Translations under genes and position numbers: made by a program
Assembly: GCA_023387735.1 (NCBI GenBank)
Contig: JAEWHP010000014.1
Span: forward strand, 183,623-247,622
Reading direction: 5' to 3'
From: Pseudomonadota bacterium
GTDB taxonomy: Bacteria > Pseudomonadota > Alphaproteobacteria > Rhizobiales > Xanthobacteraceae
Length of the DNA: 64,000 bases
Notes under the pieces: generated by a model
What the model saw: only the letters and a program-made list of their open reading frames with translations
Databases searched by the model: none
Told to the model about the DNA's origin: nothing
In this document: positions 43,531 to 52,917 of the stretch, one piece after another
Layout: each line of letters starts with the position of its first letter
Position numbering within the stretch: position 1 is the first letter of the stretch

Positions 43531-44076
43531 TTAGGCGCTGACCTCGAGATTGACCGGGCGGGTGAAGGTGTTGGCGACCGGCGACCACTTCTGGACGTGG
43601 GTCACCAGCGCATCGATCTCGCTCTTCGGAACGCCCTCGCATTCCATGTCGACCTTGACGCGCACGTCGGTGAAGCCGACCGGCTTCTCGCTGACGTCGC
43701 CGGTGCCCCACACCGCCGTGATGTTGAGGTCGCCCTCGAGTTCGAGTTCGAGTTTGTTGACGATCCAGCCACGATGCACGGCGTTGGCGTGCAGGCCGAC
43801 CGCAAGGCACGAGCCGAGCGCGGCGAGCGAAGCCTCCGACGGATTGGGCGCGGTGTCGTCGCCCAACAGCCCCGGCGGTTCGTCGACGATATAGGGCGCG
43901 AGGTTGCGGATGTAGTTGGCGTGGCGGAACTTGCCCTCCGCCACCGTCTTGCACTTCAAGGTCTTGATGACCTTCGGGTTGGCCTTGCTGTTGGCGATGA
44001 GCTGTTCCAGCCCGCCCTTGTCGATTGGGGCCAGGCAACCTGTAAGCACCGTTTTTTGAGCGACCGCGGTCATCAT
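43531..44076 (-). CDS. OsmC-family protein
   Basis: 181 residues. The family core is seen in PNPSEASLAALGSCLAVGLHANAVHRGWIVNKLELELEGDL, with the redox Cys in GSCLAVG, and WSPVANTFTRPVNLEV at the end. OsmC/Ohr proteins reduce peroxides, but the subgroup with the N-terminal extension is often found with sulfur-transfer genes. It heads a set with the flavoprotein and the sulfurtransferase, divergent from a TetR gene. ATG with GGGAGAG upstream. Confidence 0.87.
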   Translation of the reverse strand: MMTAVAQKTVLTGCLAPIDKGGLEQLIANSKANPKVIKTLKCKTVAEGKFRHANYIRNLAPYIVDEPPGLLGDDTAPNPSEASLAALGSCLAVGLHANAVHRGWIVNKLELELEGDLNITAVWGTGDVSEKPVGFTDVRVKVDMECEGVPKSEIDALVTHVQKWSPVANTFTRPVNLEVSA

Positions 44077-44096
44077 TTCTCTCCCTAGGGTAGGAT

Positions 44097-44106
44097 ACCG
44101 AACGGT
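44097..44106. promoter_or_regulatory. Possible TetR operator half-sites
   Basis: ACCGAACGGT: ACCG and CGGT arms around AA, 21 bases before the OsmC start, in a context resembling GACCGTTCGGT TetR sites. It is short and could be chance. Confidence 0.3.
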
Positions 44107-44303
44107 CTGTTTCCTGCACGAAGCGTGCCAGACGCAGCCAAAATCAAAACCCGAACTTCTCTCGCCGCTTAGCGATGCCTGCCCGGAAATTGATCAGCGG
44201 CGCTTTGCACACGCGTGATGCAATCGCTGCCTCGCCGCGATTATTTTGGGCGCATGGGAGATGCGACTTGATGATTTCCCGGCGGTCCGATTAACTGCGG
44301 CGC

Positions 44304-44966
44304 ATGGGCAAACCAGCTTCGAAGAAAAAACCGGCGGCGGCGATTGCGGCGGGCGACGATGAATCGGCGCGCGGGCGATTGCTCGGCGCAGCGACGCACC
44401 TGTTCTGCAAGTACGGCATCAACGCCACCGGCATCGACGCCATCATCAACGAAGCCGGCACGGCGAAAACCACGCTCTACAAATTGTTCGGCTCGAAGAC
44501 CAACCTCGTCAACGCCGTGCTGGAGAGCGAAGGCAAAGCGTGGCGCGAATGGTTCATCGGCGCGATGGAAGACGGCGGCGGCGACGCGCAGGCGAAGCTG
44601 AAGCGGATCTTCCCGGCGCTGAAGCGCTGGTTCGCCGAGGAGCGGTTTTACGGCTGCCCCTTCATCAATGCGGTCGCCGAGCACGACAAGGATGCCAAGG
44701 CGTTCCGCAACATCGCGCTGCGCCACAAGAAGGTGGTGCTGTCGCATATCGAAAAGCTCGCCGGTGAAATGGGTGCAGCCGAGCCGCAGGTCCTCGCCCA
44801 CCAGCTCGGCCTCCTGATCGACGGCGCCATCGTCGCCGCCATGGTGTCGCGCGATCCCGGCGTCGCCGACACCGCAGGCCTTGCCGCCGGCAATCTGTTC
44901 GGACCGTCGAAAGTGAAGAAGCCGAAGCGCGTGAGCGGCGCGACGGCACAACTCGTCGCGGTGTGA
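44304..44966 (+). CDS. TetR-family transcriptional regulator
   Basis: 220 residues. The helix-turn-helix is LLGAATHLFCKYGINATGIDAIINEAGTAKTTLYKLFGSKTNLVNAVLE. The ligand domain follows, with HLGLLI-like helices near the end. The gene is divergent from the OsmC / flavoprotein / sulfurtransferase set (227 bases between), which it probably represses. An N-terminal Lys/Ala-rich tail precedes the HTH. Confidence 0.92.
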   Translation: MGKPASKKKPAAAIAAGDDESARGRLLGAATHLFCKYGINATGIDAIINEAGTAKTTLYKLFGSKTNLVNAVLESEGKAWREWFIGAMEDGGGDAQAKLKRIFPALKRWFAEERFYGCPFINAVAEHDKDAKAFRNIALRHKKVVLSHIEKLAGEMGAAEPQVLAHQLGLLIDGAIVAAMVSRDPGVADTAGLAAGNLFGPSKVKKPKRVSGATAQLVAV

Positions 44967-44971
44967 GCGCC

Positions 44972-45054
44972 GTAGGGTGGGCAAAGCGTAGCGTGCCCAC
45001 CTTTCCAGCTCCGGTGCACGCGATGGTGGGCACGCTTCGCTTTGCCCACCCTAC
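44972..45054. repeat. Inverted-repeat element (GTAGGGTGGGCAAAGCG type)
   Basis: The 30-base arms, GTAGGGTGGGCAAAGCG... and its complement at the other end, match with one mismatch around a spacer of about 20 bases. Distinct from the GTCATTCC and GTCGTCCCGG families. It lies between convergent genes. Confidence 0.8.
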
Positions 45055-45082
45055 CGCTTCATCGCAATGACGGCGTTCCAGT

Positions 45083-46288
45083 CTAGCGGCCTTCGGCGAG
45101 GCTCGATTCAAGCCGCGCCAGTTCGGCCGCGAGGTCGGCCTCGACATCGGCCACCCGCATCTCGATCACGCGATAGTCGCACGCCTCGAGCCACGATCTT
45201 CGCCCGGCGCGGTCGGCGACGATGGCGTCCGACTCGGTCGGGTTGACCAGTTCGATCGCGAGGCGATGCACGAAGGAGACGAAGTCGGGGATGTGGCGGC
45301 CGACCGGGGTCTGGCGCTTGAACTGGCCGGCAAACCGCCGGTCGCGGGTCAGCGCCTGCCACAGTATCCGCTCGGCGTCGGTCGGGTTACGCCGCAGCAG
45401 CCGGGCCAGCCCCCGCACCGTCGAGCTGTCGCCTTGTACCGCCGGCCCCTGCCCGTGCTCGGCCAGCAGCGCCCGCAGCCGCGTCGCCTGCTCGCCATCG
45501 AGCACGCCGCCCTTGGCCGGACCCTTGCGCCCCTCGGCGATTGCCATCACCACCCCGTGCAGGGTGTGCATGTCCTGCTTGGTCGGGTCCATCCGGGTGA
45601 AGATGTTGCGCAGATTGACCAGCATGGTCTCGCGCTTCTCGCGCGGGCGCAGGAATTCGACCTTGTCGAGCTCCCGCACCAGGTTGTCGAAGAACGCCTG
45701 CATCTGGTGCTGCGAGGCCGGCTCCGACCGTTCGGGCATCGCGAACGGCAACGCGCCGCCGGTCGACATCTTGAACCACTCGTAGCCGATCAGCAGCACC
45801 GCCTGCGCCAGGTTGAGCGACGCGAAACCGGGATTGACGGGAAAGGTGATGATCCGGTTGGCGAGCGCCACCTCCTCGTTCTGCAGGCCGTAGCGCTCCC
45901 GCCCGAACAGGATGCCGGCCCCGCCTCCGCCCCCGACATGCGCCGCGATCTCGGCGGCGGCCTCAACCGGCGCGACCACCGGCTTGGCCTGGTCGTGGGC
46001 ACGGGCGGTGGTGGCGAACAGCAGCGTCAGGTCGGCGACCGCATGCTCGACGGTATCGAACAGTTCGGCCTGCTCCAGGATCTGGTCGGCGCCGGCGGCA
46101 GCGCGTTGCGCCGCAATGTTCGGCCAGCCGTCGCGCGGATTGACGATGCGCAGGCGCGACAGCGCAAAATTGCCCATCGCGCGCGCGGCCATGCCGATAT
46201 TCTCGCCAAGCTGCGGCTCGACGAGGATCACAACTGGTCCGGCCAAGTCCCAACCAGACTTGGTCTTATCGGTGCCCGAGCCGGACAT
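45083..46288 (-). CDS. trmJ: TrmJ-type tRNA 2'-O-methyltransferase fused to a DUF559 domain
   Basis: 401 residues from ATG 46288. Residues 15-175 form a SpoU/TrmH-type methyltransferase with the three knot motifs: NIGMAARAMGNFAL, ILFGRERYGLQNEE and NPGFASLNLAQAVLL. A helical TrmJ tail follows to about 255. TrmJ methylates the 2'-O of nucleotide 32 in tRNA with SAM. Residues 295-390 are a DUF559 (Vsr/PD-DEXK-like nuclease) domain: LRRNPTDAERILWQALTRDRRFAGQFKRQTPVGRHIPDF, with D336 and E347 kept, though the usual EIDGxxH is changed to ELVNPTESD. Stand-alone TrmJ is about 250 residues. Confidence 0.88.
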   Translation of the reverse strand: MSGSGTDKTKSGWDLAGPVVILVEPQLGENIGMAARAMGNFALSRLRIVNPRDGWPNIAAQRAAAGADQILEQAELFDTVEHAVADLTLLFATTARAHDQAKPVVAPVEAAAEIAAHVGGGGGAGILFGRERYGLQNEEVALANRIITFPVNPGFASLNLAQAVLLIGYEWFKMSTGGALPFAMPERSEPASQHQMQAFFDNLVRELDKVEFLRPREKRETMLVNLRNIFTRMDPTKQDMHTLHGVVMAIAEGRKGPAKGGVLDGEQATRLRALLAEHGQGPAVQGDSSTVRGLARLLRRNPTDAERILWQALTRDRRFAGQFKRQTPVGRHIPDFVSFVHRLAIELVNPTESDAIVADRAGRRSWLEACDYRVIEMRVADVEADLAAELARLESSLAEGR

Positions 46289-46616
46289 TCTCTGAACTTC
46301 ACCTTCTGGTTCAACGGCCGAGGATTTCGGATTCGACGCCTTGCAGGGGCACTCGATCACCCGCCTGAGAGATTTTCTCAAGCAAAATATCGACCCCGCA
46401 AGGTTTCCGGGCGTTCGATCAAAGCCTTACGAGGAGGCTCAATCTGCCGGGCAGCCGTCCCACCGGGCTCCGGCCAGCCGGGCGAGTCCTCGTTCGCGTC
46501 GGTCGAGACCGCCGCGCCGGGCCACGCTCCGGCGGCTGCGTTCCGATCCAAAGAATGGGCGCAAACTGCATAACGGCTTGGCTTTCGTCCGCCGGTTTGC
46601 AGTGCTATAGCCCGCA

Positions 46617-46622
46617 TATAAT
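46617..46622 (+). promoter_or_regulatory. Candidate -10 box for icd
   Basis: A perfect TATAAT 53 bases before the icd start. No good -35 hexamer at the usual distance (GGTTTG or TTTGCA are the nearest), so the promoter is only tentative. Confidence 0.4.
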
Positions 46623-46674
46623 CACTCCACCCCGCCCCATCAGCGCGGTTTTCCGAGAAAAGGCCCCCTCCGTC

Positions 46675-47889
46675 ATGGCAAAAATCAAGGTGACCAACCC
46701 CGTCGTCGAACTCGATGGCGACGAGATGACCCGGATCATCTGGCAGTACATCAAGGACAAGCTGATCAACCCCTTCCTCGATGTCGAGCTCATGTATTTT
46801 GACCTCGGAATGGAGTACCGCGACGCCACCAACGACCAGGTCACGGTCGACGCCGCCAACGCCATCAAGAAGGTCGGCGTCGGCGTCAAATGCGCCACCA
46901 TCACCCCGGACGAGGCCCGGGTGAAGGAATTCGGCCTGAAGGAAATGTGGAAGTCGCCGAACGGCACCATCCGCAACATCCTCGGCGGCGTCGTGTTCCG
47001 CGAGCCGATCATCTGCAGCAACGTGCCGCGCCTCGTTCCCGGCTGGACCAAGCCGATCATCATCGGCCGCCACGCCTTCGGCGACCAGTACCGCGCCACC
47101 GACATCAAGTTCCCGAGCAAGGGCACGCTGTCGATGAAATTCGTCGGCGAGGACGGCACCGTGATCGAGCGCGAGGTCTTCAAGGCTCCCGGCGCCGGCA
47201 TCGCGATGTCGATGTACAACCTCGACGATTCCATCGCCGACTTCGCCCGCGCCTCCTTCAACATGGGCCTGGCGAAGAACTATTCGGTCTACCTCTCGAC
47301 CAAGAACACCATCCTCAAGGTCTATGACGGCCGCTTCAAGGACATCTTCCAGGACATCTTCGACAAGGAATTCAAGGCGAAGTTCGACGCCAAGAAGATC
47401 ACCTATGAGCATCGCCTGATCGACGACATGGTCGCGGCGGCCATGAAGTGGTCCGGCGGCTACGTCTGGGCCTGCAAGAATTACGACGGCGACGTGCAGT
47501 CGGACACGGTGGCGCAGGGCTACGGCTCGCTCGGCCTGATGACCTCGGTGCTGATGACGCCCGACGGCGCCACCGTCGAGGCCGAGGCCGCGCACGGCAC
47601 CGTGACCCGGCATTATCGCGAGCACCAGAAGGGCAAGGAAACCTCGACCAACTCGATCGCGTCGATCTTCGCCTGGACCCGTGGTCTCTCCCACCGCGCC
47701 AAGCTCGACAACAACCCGCAGCTCGCGAAGTTCGCCGACACGCTGGAGAAGGTCTGCGTCCAGACCGTCGAGTCCGGCTACATGACCAAGGACCTCGCGC
47801 TCCTGGTCGGCGCGGAGCAGCGCTGGCTCTCCACCACCGGCTTCCTCGACAAGGTTGCCGAGAACCTCGAAAAGGCGATGGCGGCGTAA
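46675..47889 (+). CDS. icd: NADP-dependent isocitrate dehydrogenase
   Basis: 404 residues from ATG 46675, giving the family N-terminus MAKIKVTNPVVELDGDEMTRIIWQ. This is the eukaryote-like homodimeric class typical of alphaproteobacteria: SPNGTIRNILGGVVFREPI, RHAFGDQYRATD and EAAHGTVTRHYREHQKGKETSTNSIASIFAWTRGL (coenzyme and substrate sites). It oxidises isocitrate to 2-oxoglutarate in the TCA cycle. The trmJ-DUF559 gene is divergent. Confidence 0.97.
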   Translation: MAKIKVTNPVVELDGDEMTRIIWQYIKDKLINPFLDVELMYFDLGMEYRDATNDQVTVDAANAIKKVGVGVKCATITPDEARVKEFGLKEMWKSPNGTIRNILGGVVFREPIICSNVPRLVPGWTKPIIIGRHAFGDQYRATDIKFPSKGTLSMKFVGEDGTVIEREVFKAPGAGIAMSMYNLDDSIADFARASFNMGLAKNYSVYLSTKNTILKVYDGRFKDIFQDIFDKEFKAKFDAKKITYEHRLIDDMVAAAMKWSGGYVWACKNYDGDVQSDTVAQGYGSLGLMTSVLMTPDGATVEAEAAHGTVTRHYREHQKGKETSTNSIASIFAWTRGLSHRAKLDNNPQLAKFADTLEKVCVQTVESGYMTKDLALLVGAEQRWLSTTGFLDKVAENLEKAMAA

Positions 47890-48027
47890 GCCGCCTTCGA
47901 ACCTCCCTCCACATCATCGCCTGCGACAAACGCGAAGCGTTTGCGCAGGGGCTTGCAATCGTCGCCGGGCGCGCATTCGCGCCGCCCGCTGGCTTGCCGT
48001 GACAGAAAACCTACAACGGAGCGTACT

Positions 48028-48531
48028 GTGTTCCCCAAGAGCGCCATTGTTGCCGCCATCTTTCTCGCCGGAGCCGTCGTCAGCGCGGCCGCCCAGACCG
48101 CGCTTCCCGCGGAAATCGCAGCCCCGGGTGAAACCGCGATCCTGACGCTGCACGCCGAAGGCGCGCAGGTCTACGAATGCAAGACCGGCGCCGACGGCTC
48201 ACTCGCCTGGGTACTTCGCGAGCCGATCGCCACGCTTTTTTCGAGCGGCAAGACCGTCGGCCGGCACTATGCCGGGCCGATCTGGGAACACAGCGACGGC
48301 AGCGCGGTAGTCGGCCAGGTCGCCGGCACATCGCCTGGCATGGTGGCCAACGATATTCCCTGGCTGAAGCTCGCCGTGACTTCCCGGCGCGGCACCGGCC
48401 CCCTCGGCCAGGCCACGACGGTGCAGCGAATCAACACCGCGGGTGGAAAGCTCAATGGTGCCTGCTACAAGTCAGGCACCTACGAAAGCGTCCCCTACTC
48501 GGCCGACTACGTTTTTCTGCGCAAGGGTTGA
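48028..48531 (+). CDS. Exported DUF3455 protein
   Basis: 167 residues from a GTG at 48028 (ACGGAGC upstream), which begins the signal peptide FPKSAIVAAIFLAGAVVSAAAQ. The mature part has GAQVYECKTGADGSLAWVLREPIATLF, GRHYAGPIWEHSDGSAVVGQV, WLKLAV and NGACYKSGTYESVPYSADYVF, the DUF3455 pattern with two conserved cysteines. Role unknown; an extracytoplasmic protein. Confidence 0.82.
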   Translation: MFPKSAIVAAIFLAGAVVSAAAQTALPAEIAAPGETAILTLHAEGAQVYECKTGADGSLAWVLREPIATLFSSGKTVGRHYAGPIWEHSDGSAVVGQVAGTSPGMVANDIPWLKLAVTSRRGTGPLGQATTVQRINTAGGKLNGACYKSGTYESVPYSADYVFLRKG

Positions 48532-48611
48532 CGTCGCCTTCCGGAGGGCGCCGATGCCGTTATTGGTCGAGCGGGAGGGGGGACGATCAGTCGAAGAAAA
48601 GTACTCCCGCT

Positions 48612-49841
48612 CTAATCCCGCTCGGCGAGCGCGATCTCACCGGCCGCGATGTCGCCCTTCATGACTTCCGCGGTGTCCGCCAGGCGCGCCTCCGCGGTTT
48701 CCTTCACATGGGCGGCCAGCGCCGGCATGCGCTCGATCAGGGCATGGAAATCCTGGGCGTCCAGCGCCAGCAGCTTCGTCTTGCGGGTCGCCGTCACCGT
48801 GCCGCTGCGCTTGGTCCGGTGCAAGAGCGCGATTTCCCCGAAGAACGTGCCGTCGGCAAGCCGGACGTGCTGGTTCGGCAGCGCGATTTCAACCTCGCCC
48901 GCAGTGATGAAATACATCGACGATGCGGCGTCGCCGCGCCGCACCAGCACCTCGCCGGATTCGATGGTCCTCGCACGCAGCAGCCGCATGATGTCGGCGA
49001 TCTCGGAGGCGCCGAGATGCGAAAACAGCGGCACCCGCGCCAGCATGCCCCAGGTGACGATGAAGTCGCGGCGACGCACCTCGTCGGCAAAGGCTGTGGC
49101 GATGATCGCCACCGGCAGCGCGATCATCACGAAGCTGCTGATGACGGTGAACACCGCGATCGTCTTGCCGAGCGGCGTGATTGGCACCACGTCGCCATAG
49201 CCGACCGTGCCGAGCGTCACCACAGCCCACCACATCGCGTGCGGAACGGTGCCGAACTTCTCCGGCTGCACCTCGTGCTCGACGGCATAGAGCAGCGAGG
49301 CGAACAGCAGCACGACGCCGGCGAAGATCACGACGCAGCCGAGCAACGTGCGCCGCTCGGCATAGAGCGCCGCGAGCAGCGAGCGCAACGCCGGCGAATA
49401 GCGCACCAGCTTGAGAAACGGCAGCATGCCGAACAGCACCACCGACTTGCGGTCGCCAATGCTCAGCGCGATTGCCGACGGCAGGAACGCCATGAGATCG
49501 ATGATGCCGAGGCTCGAAAGTGCATATTCGAGCCGCGCCCGCGCCGGCGTCGCAGCCTGCAGGGAATGTCCGGCCACGCTCCAGAGCCGCGCCAGGTATT
49601 CCAGCGCAAACGCCAGCACGGCGGCAATTTCAATGAAAGTGAACAGCAGGCCAAACCGGGCATCGAATTCCGGCACGGAGGCCAGCACCATCGCCAGCAC
49701 GTCGACCACGACAATGAAGATGATCAGCCCGGCAAAGCGCGATCCGCCGGAATGCGGCAGATGCCCGTGTTCGAGCAACTCGTAAAGCCGGTCCCGCAGA
49801 TCCGGGTCGCTGGCCCTGCGCTTGCCCGGCGCGCCGCCCAC
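48612..49841 (-). CDS. Cyclic-nucleotide-gated potassium channel (MloK1 type)
   Basis: 409 residues, GTG start immediately after the alaS stop. Six membrane segments with a selectivity filter TLGTVGYGD and pore helix PHAMWWAVV; the S4-like helix (KLVRYSPALRSLLAAL) has few basic residues, as in MloK1. A C-terminal cNMP-binding domain (about 270-385) contains GEVLVRRGDAASSMYFITAGEVEIALPN and FFGEIALLHRTKRSGTVTA. It should conduct K+ in response to cAMP. Its start abuts alaS, so expression may be coupled to it. Confidence 0.92.
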   Translation of the reverse strand: MGGAPGKRRASDPDLRDRLYELLEHGHLPHSGGSRFAGLIIFIVVVDVLAMVLASVPEFDARFGLLFTFIEIAAVLAFALEYLARLWSVAGHSLQAATPARARLEYALSSLGIIDLMAFLPSAIALSIGDRKSVVLFGMLPFLKLVRYSPALRSLLAALYAERRTLLGCVVIFAGVVLLFASLLYAVEHEVQPEKFGTVPHAMWWAVVTLGTVGYGDVVPITPLGKTIAVFTVISSFVMIALPVAIIATAFADEVRRRDFIVTWGMLARVPLFSHLGASEIADIMRLLRARTIESGEVLVRRGDAASSMYFITAGEVEIALPNQHVRLADGTFFGEIALLHRTKRSGTVTATRKTKLLALDAQDFHALIERMPALAAHVKETAEARLADTAEVMKGDIAAGEIALAERD

Positions 49842-52517
49842 TCAGGCGCCGGACATGGCTTGTTCGATCGCCGACAGCGCCGCGTTGGCTTTGGCGCCGT
49901 CGGGGCCGCCGGCCTGCGCCATGTCGGGCCGGCCGCCGCCGCCCTTGCCGCCGAGCGCCTCGGAGCCCTTGCGCACCAGTTCGACCGCATTGAAGCGCGA
50001 GGTGAGATCGCTGGTGACGCCGACGACGATGCCGGCCTTGCCGTCCTCGGTGACGCCGACAATCGCAACGACGCCAGAGCCGATCTGCTTCTTGCCGTCG
50101 TCGACCAGGCTCTTGAGGTCCTTGGTCTCGACGCCCTCGACCGCGCGCGCCAGGAGCTTGACGCCGCCTGCTTCGCGCACGCCGCCGGCCGCCGCACCGC
50201 CATTGGTCGCGCCGCCGCCCATCGCGAGCTTCTTGCGGGCATCGGAGAGATCGCGCTCGAGCTTCTTGCGCTCTTCCATCAGCGCGGCAATGCGCGCCGG
50301 CACATCTTCGATGGACGTGCGCAGTTCGGCGGCCGCGGTCTTTGCCAGCGCCATCGTATCGTTGGCATGCTTGCGGGCGTGACGTCCCGTCAGCGCCTCG
50401 ATGCGCCGCACGCCGGAGGCCACCGCGCTTTCGCCGGTCACCGAGATCAGGCCGATATCGCCGGTGCGACGCACATGGGTGCCGCCGCACAGTTCGACCG
50501 ACCAGCCGAGCGCGTTTGCGCCTTGCGCGCGGGCCTGCTTGCCCATCGAGACCACGCGCACTTCGTCGCCGTATTTCTCGCCGAACAGCGCGCGCGCGCC
50601 GGCTTCGCGGGCGTCATCAACCGCCATCAGCCGCGTCGTGACCTCGTCGTTTTCGAGTACGACCTCGTTGGCGATGTCCTCGACGCGTGCAATTTCGTCC
50701 GCCGTGATCGGCTTCGGATGCACGAAGTCGAAGCGCAAACGATCGGGCGCCACCAGCGAGCCGCGCTGCGCGATATGATCGCCGAGCACCTGCCGCAACG
50801 CCTCATGCAGCACATGCGTCGCCGAGTGATGGGCGCGGATCGACGAGCGCCTGGCGTGATCGACTTCGAGCTGCAGCGGCGTTCCGACCTTCAGCGTGCC
50901 CTGCTCGACCGTGCCGACATGGACGAAGAGATCGCCGGCCTTCTTCTGCGTGTCGGTGACGCGAAACTTGACGCCCTCGCCGGTCAGGAGACCCGTATCG
51001 CCGACCTGGCCGCCGGACTCCGCATAGAACGGCGTCTGGTTCAGCACGATCGAGCCGGTCTCGCCCGCCTTGAGGCTGTCGGCATCCTTGCCGTCCTTTA
51101 CCAGCGCCGTCACCACGCCCTCCGCGCTCTCGGTGTCGTAGCCGAGGAATTCGGTGGCGCCGAGCTTTTCGCGCAACGGGAACCAGATGGTCTCGCTGGC
51201 GGCATCGCCCGAGCCCGACCATGACGCGCGCGCCTTCTCGCGCTGTCGCTCCATCGCATCGGTGAACGAGGCCTGGTCGACGCTGATGCCGCGCGACTTC
51301 AGCGCGTCCTGCGTCAGGTCGAGCGGGAAGCCATAGGTGTCGTACAGCGTGAACGCCGTGTCGCCGTCGAACATGTCGCCCTTCTTCAGGCCGGCGCTCT
51401 TCTCGTCGAGGATCGAAAGTCCCCGCTCCAGCGTCTTGCGGAAGCGCGTCTCCTCGAGCCGCAGCGTCTCCTCGATCAGCTTCTCGGCGCGTACCAGGTC
51501 CGGATAGGCCTGGCCCATCTCGCGCACCAGCGCCCAGACCAGCCGATGCATCAGCGGCTCTTTGGCGCCGAGCAACTGCGCGTGGCGCATCGCGCGGCGC
51601 ATGATCCGGCGCAGCACATAGCCGCGGCCTTCGTTCGACGGCAGCACGCCGTCGGCAACGAGGAACGCCGAGGAGCGCAGATGGTCGGCGATCACGCGGA
51701 ACGACGCCGCGCTCTGTTCGTCCGGCCCATGCCCGAGGGCCGACGAGGTGGCATCAATCAGATTGCGGAACAGGTCGGTCTCGAAGACGCTGTCGACGCC
51801 CTGCAGAATGCAGGCCATGCGCTCCAGTCCCAGCCCCGTGTCGATCGAGGGGCGCGGCAGCGCGACGCGCTCGTCCTTCGTCACCTGCTCGAACTGCATG
51901 AAGACGAGATTCCAGAATTCGAGGAAGCGGTCGCCGTCCTCTTCCGGGCTGCCCGGCGGCCCGCCCCAGATGTGCTCGCCGCGGTCGATGAAGATCTCCG
52001 AGCACGGACCGCACGGGCCGGTATCGCCCATCGCCCAGAAATTGTCCGAGGTCGCGATTCGGATGATGCGATCGTCGCTGAAGCCCGCGATCTTCTTCCA
52101 GTGGCCGGCCGCCTCGTCGTCGTCGTGATAGATGGTGACGAGCAGCTTGTCCTTCTTGAGCCCGTATTCCTTCGTGATCAGGTTCCAGGCGAGCTCGATC
52201 GCGCGCTCCTTGAAGTAGTCGCCGAACGAGAAATTGCCGAGCATCTCGAAGAAGGTCAGATGCCGCGCGGTGTAGCCGACATTGTCGAGGTCGTTGTGCT
52301 TGCCGCCGGCGCGGACGCATTTCTGCGAGGTGGTGGCACGCTGGTAGGGGCGCTTCTCGACGCCGGTGAAGACGTTCTTGAACTGCACCATGCCGGCATT
52401 GGTGAACATCAGCGTCGGATCGTTGCGCGGCACCAGCGGCGACGACGGCACGATCTCGTGGCCGTTCGCTGCAAAGAAATCCAAGAATTTCGACCTGATC
52501 TCGTTGACGCCGCTCAT
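49842..52517 (-). CDS. alaS: Alanyl-tRNA synthetase
   Basis: 891 residues from MSGVNEIRSKFLDFFAANGHEIV (ATG 52517); ATGs at 52523 and 52592 are in frame. It charges tRNA-Ala. SSPLVPRNDPTLMFTNAGMVQFKNVFTG, RATTSQKCVRAGGKHNDLDNVG and HHSATHVLHEALRQVLG (editing-domain zinc motif) with CGGTHV are all present. The gene is divergent from gcvT across the riboswitch region. In many alphaproteobacteria alaS directly follows recA; here the gcv block separates them. Confidence 0.97.
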   Translation of the reverse strand: MSGVNEIRSKFLDFFAANGHEIVPSSPLVPRNDPTLMFTNAGMVQFKNVFTGVEKRPYQRATTSQKCVRAGGKHNDLDNVGYTARHLTFFEMLGNFSFGDYFKERAIELAWNLITKEYGLKKDKLLVTIYHDDDEAAGHWKKIAGFSDDRIIRIATSDNFWAMGDTGPCGPCSEIFIDRGEHIWGGPPGSPEEDGDRFLEFWNLVFMQFEQVTKDERVALPRPSIDTGLGLERMACILQGVDSVFETDLFRNLIDATSSALGHGPDEQSAASFRVIADHLRSSAFLVADGVLPSNEGRGYVLRRIMRRAMRHAQLLGAKEPLMHRLVWALVREMGQAYPDLVRAEKLIEETLRLEETRFRKTLERGLSILDEKSAGLKKGDMFDGDTAFTLYDTYGFPLDLTQDALKSRGISVDQASFTDAMERQREKARASWSGSGDAASETIWFPLREKLGATEFLGYDTESAEGVVTALVKDGKDADSLKAGETGSIVLNQTPFYAESGGQVGDTGLLTGEGVKFRVTDTQKKAGDLFVHVGTVEQGTLKVGTPLQLEVDHARRSSIRAHHSATHVLHEALRQVLGDHIAQRGSLVAPDRLRFDFVHPKPITADEIARVEDIANEVVLENDEVTTRLMAVDDAREAGARALFGEKYGDEVRVVSMGKQARAQGANALGWSVELCGGTHVRRTGDIGLISVTGESAVASGVRRIEALTGRHARKHANDTMALAKTAAAELRTSIEDVPARIAALMEERKKLERDLSDARKKLAMGGGATNGGAAAGGVREAGGVKLLARAVEGVETKDLKSLVDDGKKQIGSGVVAIVGVTEDGKAGIVVGVTSDLTSRFNAVELVRKGSEALGGKGGGGRPDMAQAGGPDGAKANAALSAIEQAMSGA

Positions 52518-52740
52518 GTTCATCCAATCGGAAATGGGGCCGGGATCGGGCTTCGGATCGCCCGCTTCTTCCAGCCGAACGCTTTTAGACATTGGCCGCC
52601 GCACTGTCCAGAAACTGTGCAGCGGGATCATAGGGTTGCCGCAGCACGCAAGATGGGCGCGGAAGCCCGTTGATAATGCTGCGCCTGCGTTGACAGGCTT
52701 GGCAAGCCTGTGTTTTCTTCCCATCTGTTCAAGACGTCAC

Positions 52741-52911
52741 GTCGGGAGAGATCGGCTTCAGCGCCGGCGCCGAAGGAGCAACCGCCCCGGAAACTCTCAG
52801 GCAAACGGACCGCGTGACGGACTAGCATCTGGAAAGAGACGCCGAAGGCCTTGGGCCCGGGGGCGTCCGCCGACGGGATAATACTCTCAGGCACAGCGAC
52901 AGATGGGGCTT
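52741..52911 (+). promoter_or_regulatory. Tandem glycine riboswitch
   Basis: Two aptamers in series. The first has GGGAGAG ... GGAGCAACCGCC ... AACTCTCAGGCAAACGGACCGC, the second GGAAAGAGACGCC ... TACTCTCAGGCACAGCGACAG. The paired CTCTCAGGCA motifs and flanking purine-rich elements match the glycine riboswitch consensus. It lies ahead of gcvT, where such switches turn on glycine cleavage when glycine is high. The linker ACTAGCATCT joins the two aptamers. Confidence 0.93.
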
Positions 52912-52917
52912 TCTTGT

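Noticed and set aside
44097..44106. TetR operator considered as a firm call
   Set aside because: Only ten bases with four-base arms; kept as a low-confidence feature, not a finding.
48177..51224. A 1015-codon plus-strand frame opposite alaS and the channel gene
   Set aside because: It is antisense to two well-supported genes and its translation is low-complexity Arg/His/Asp-rich, as expected opposite high-GC coding DNA.
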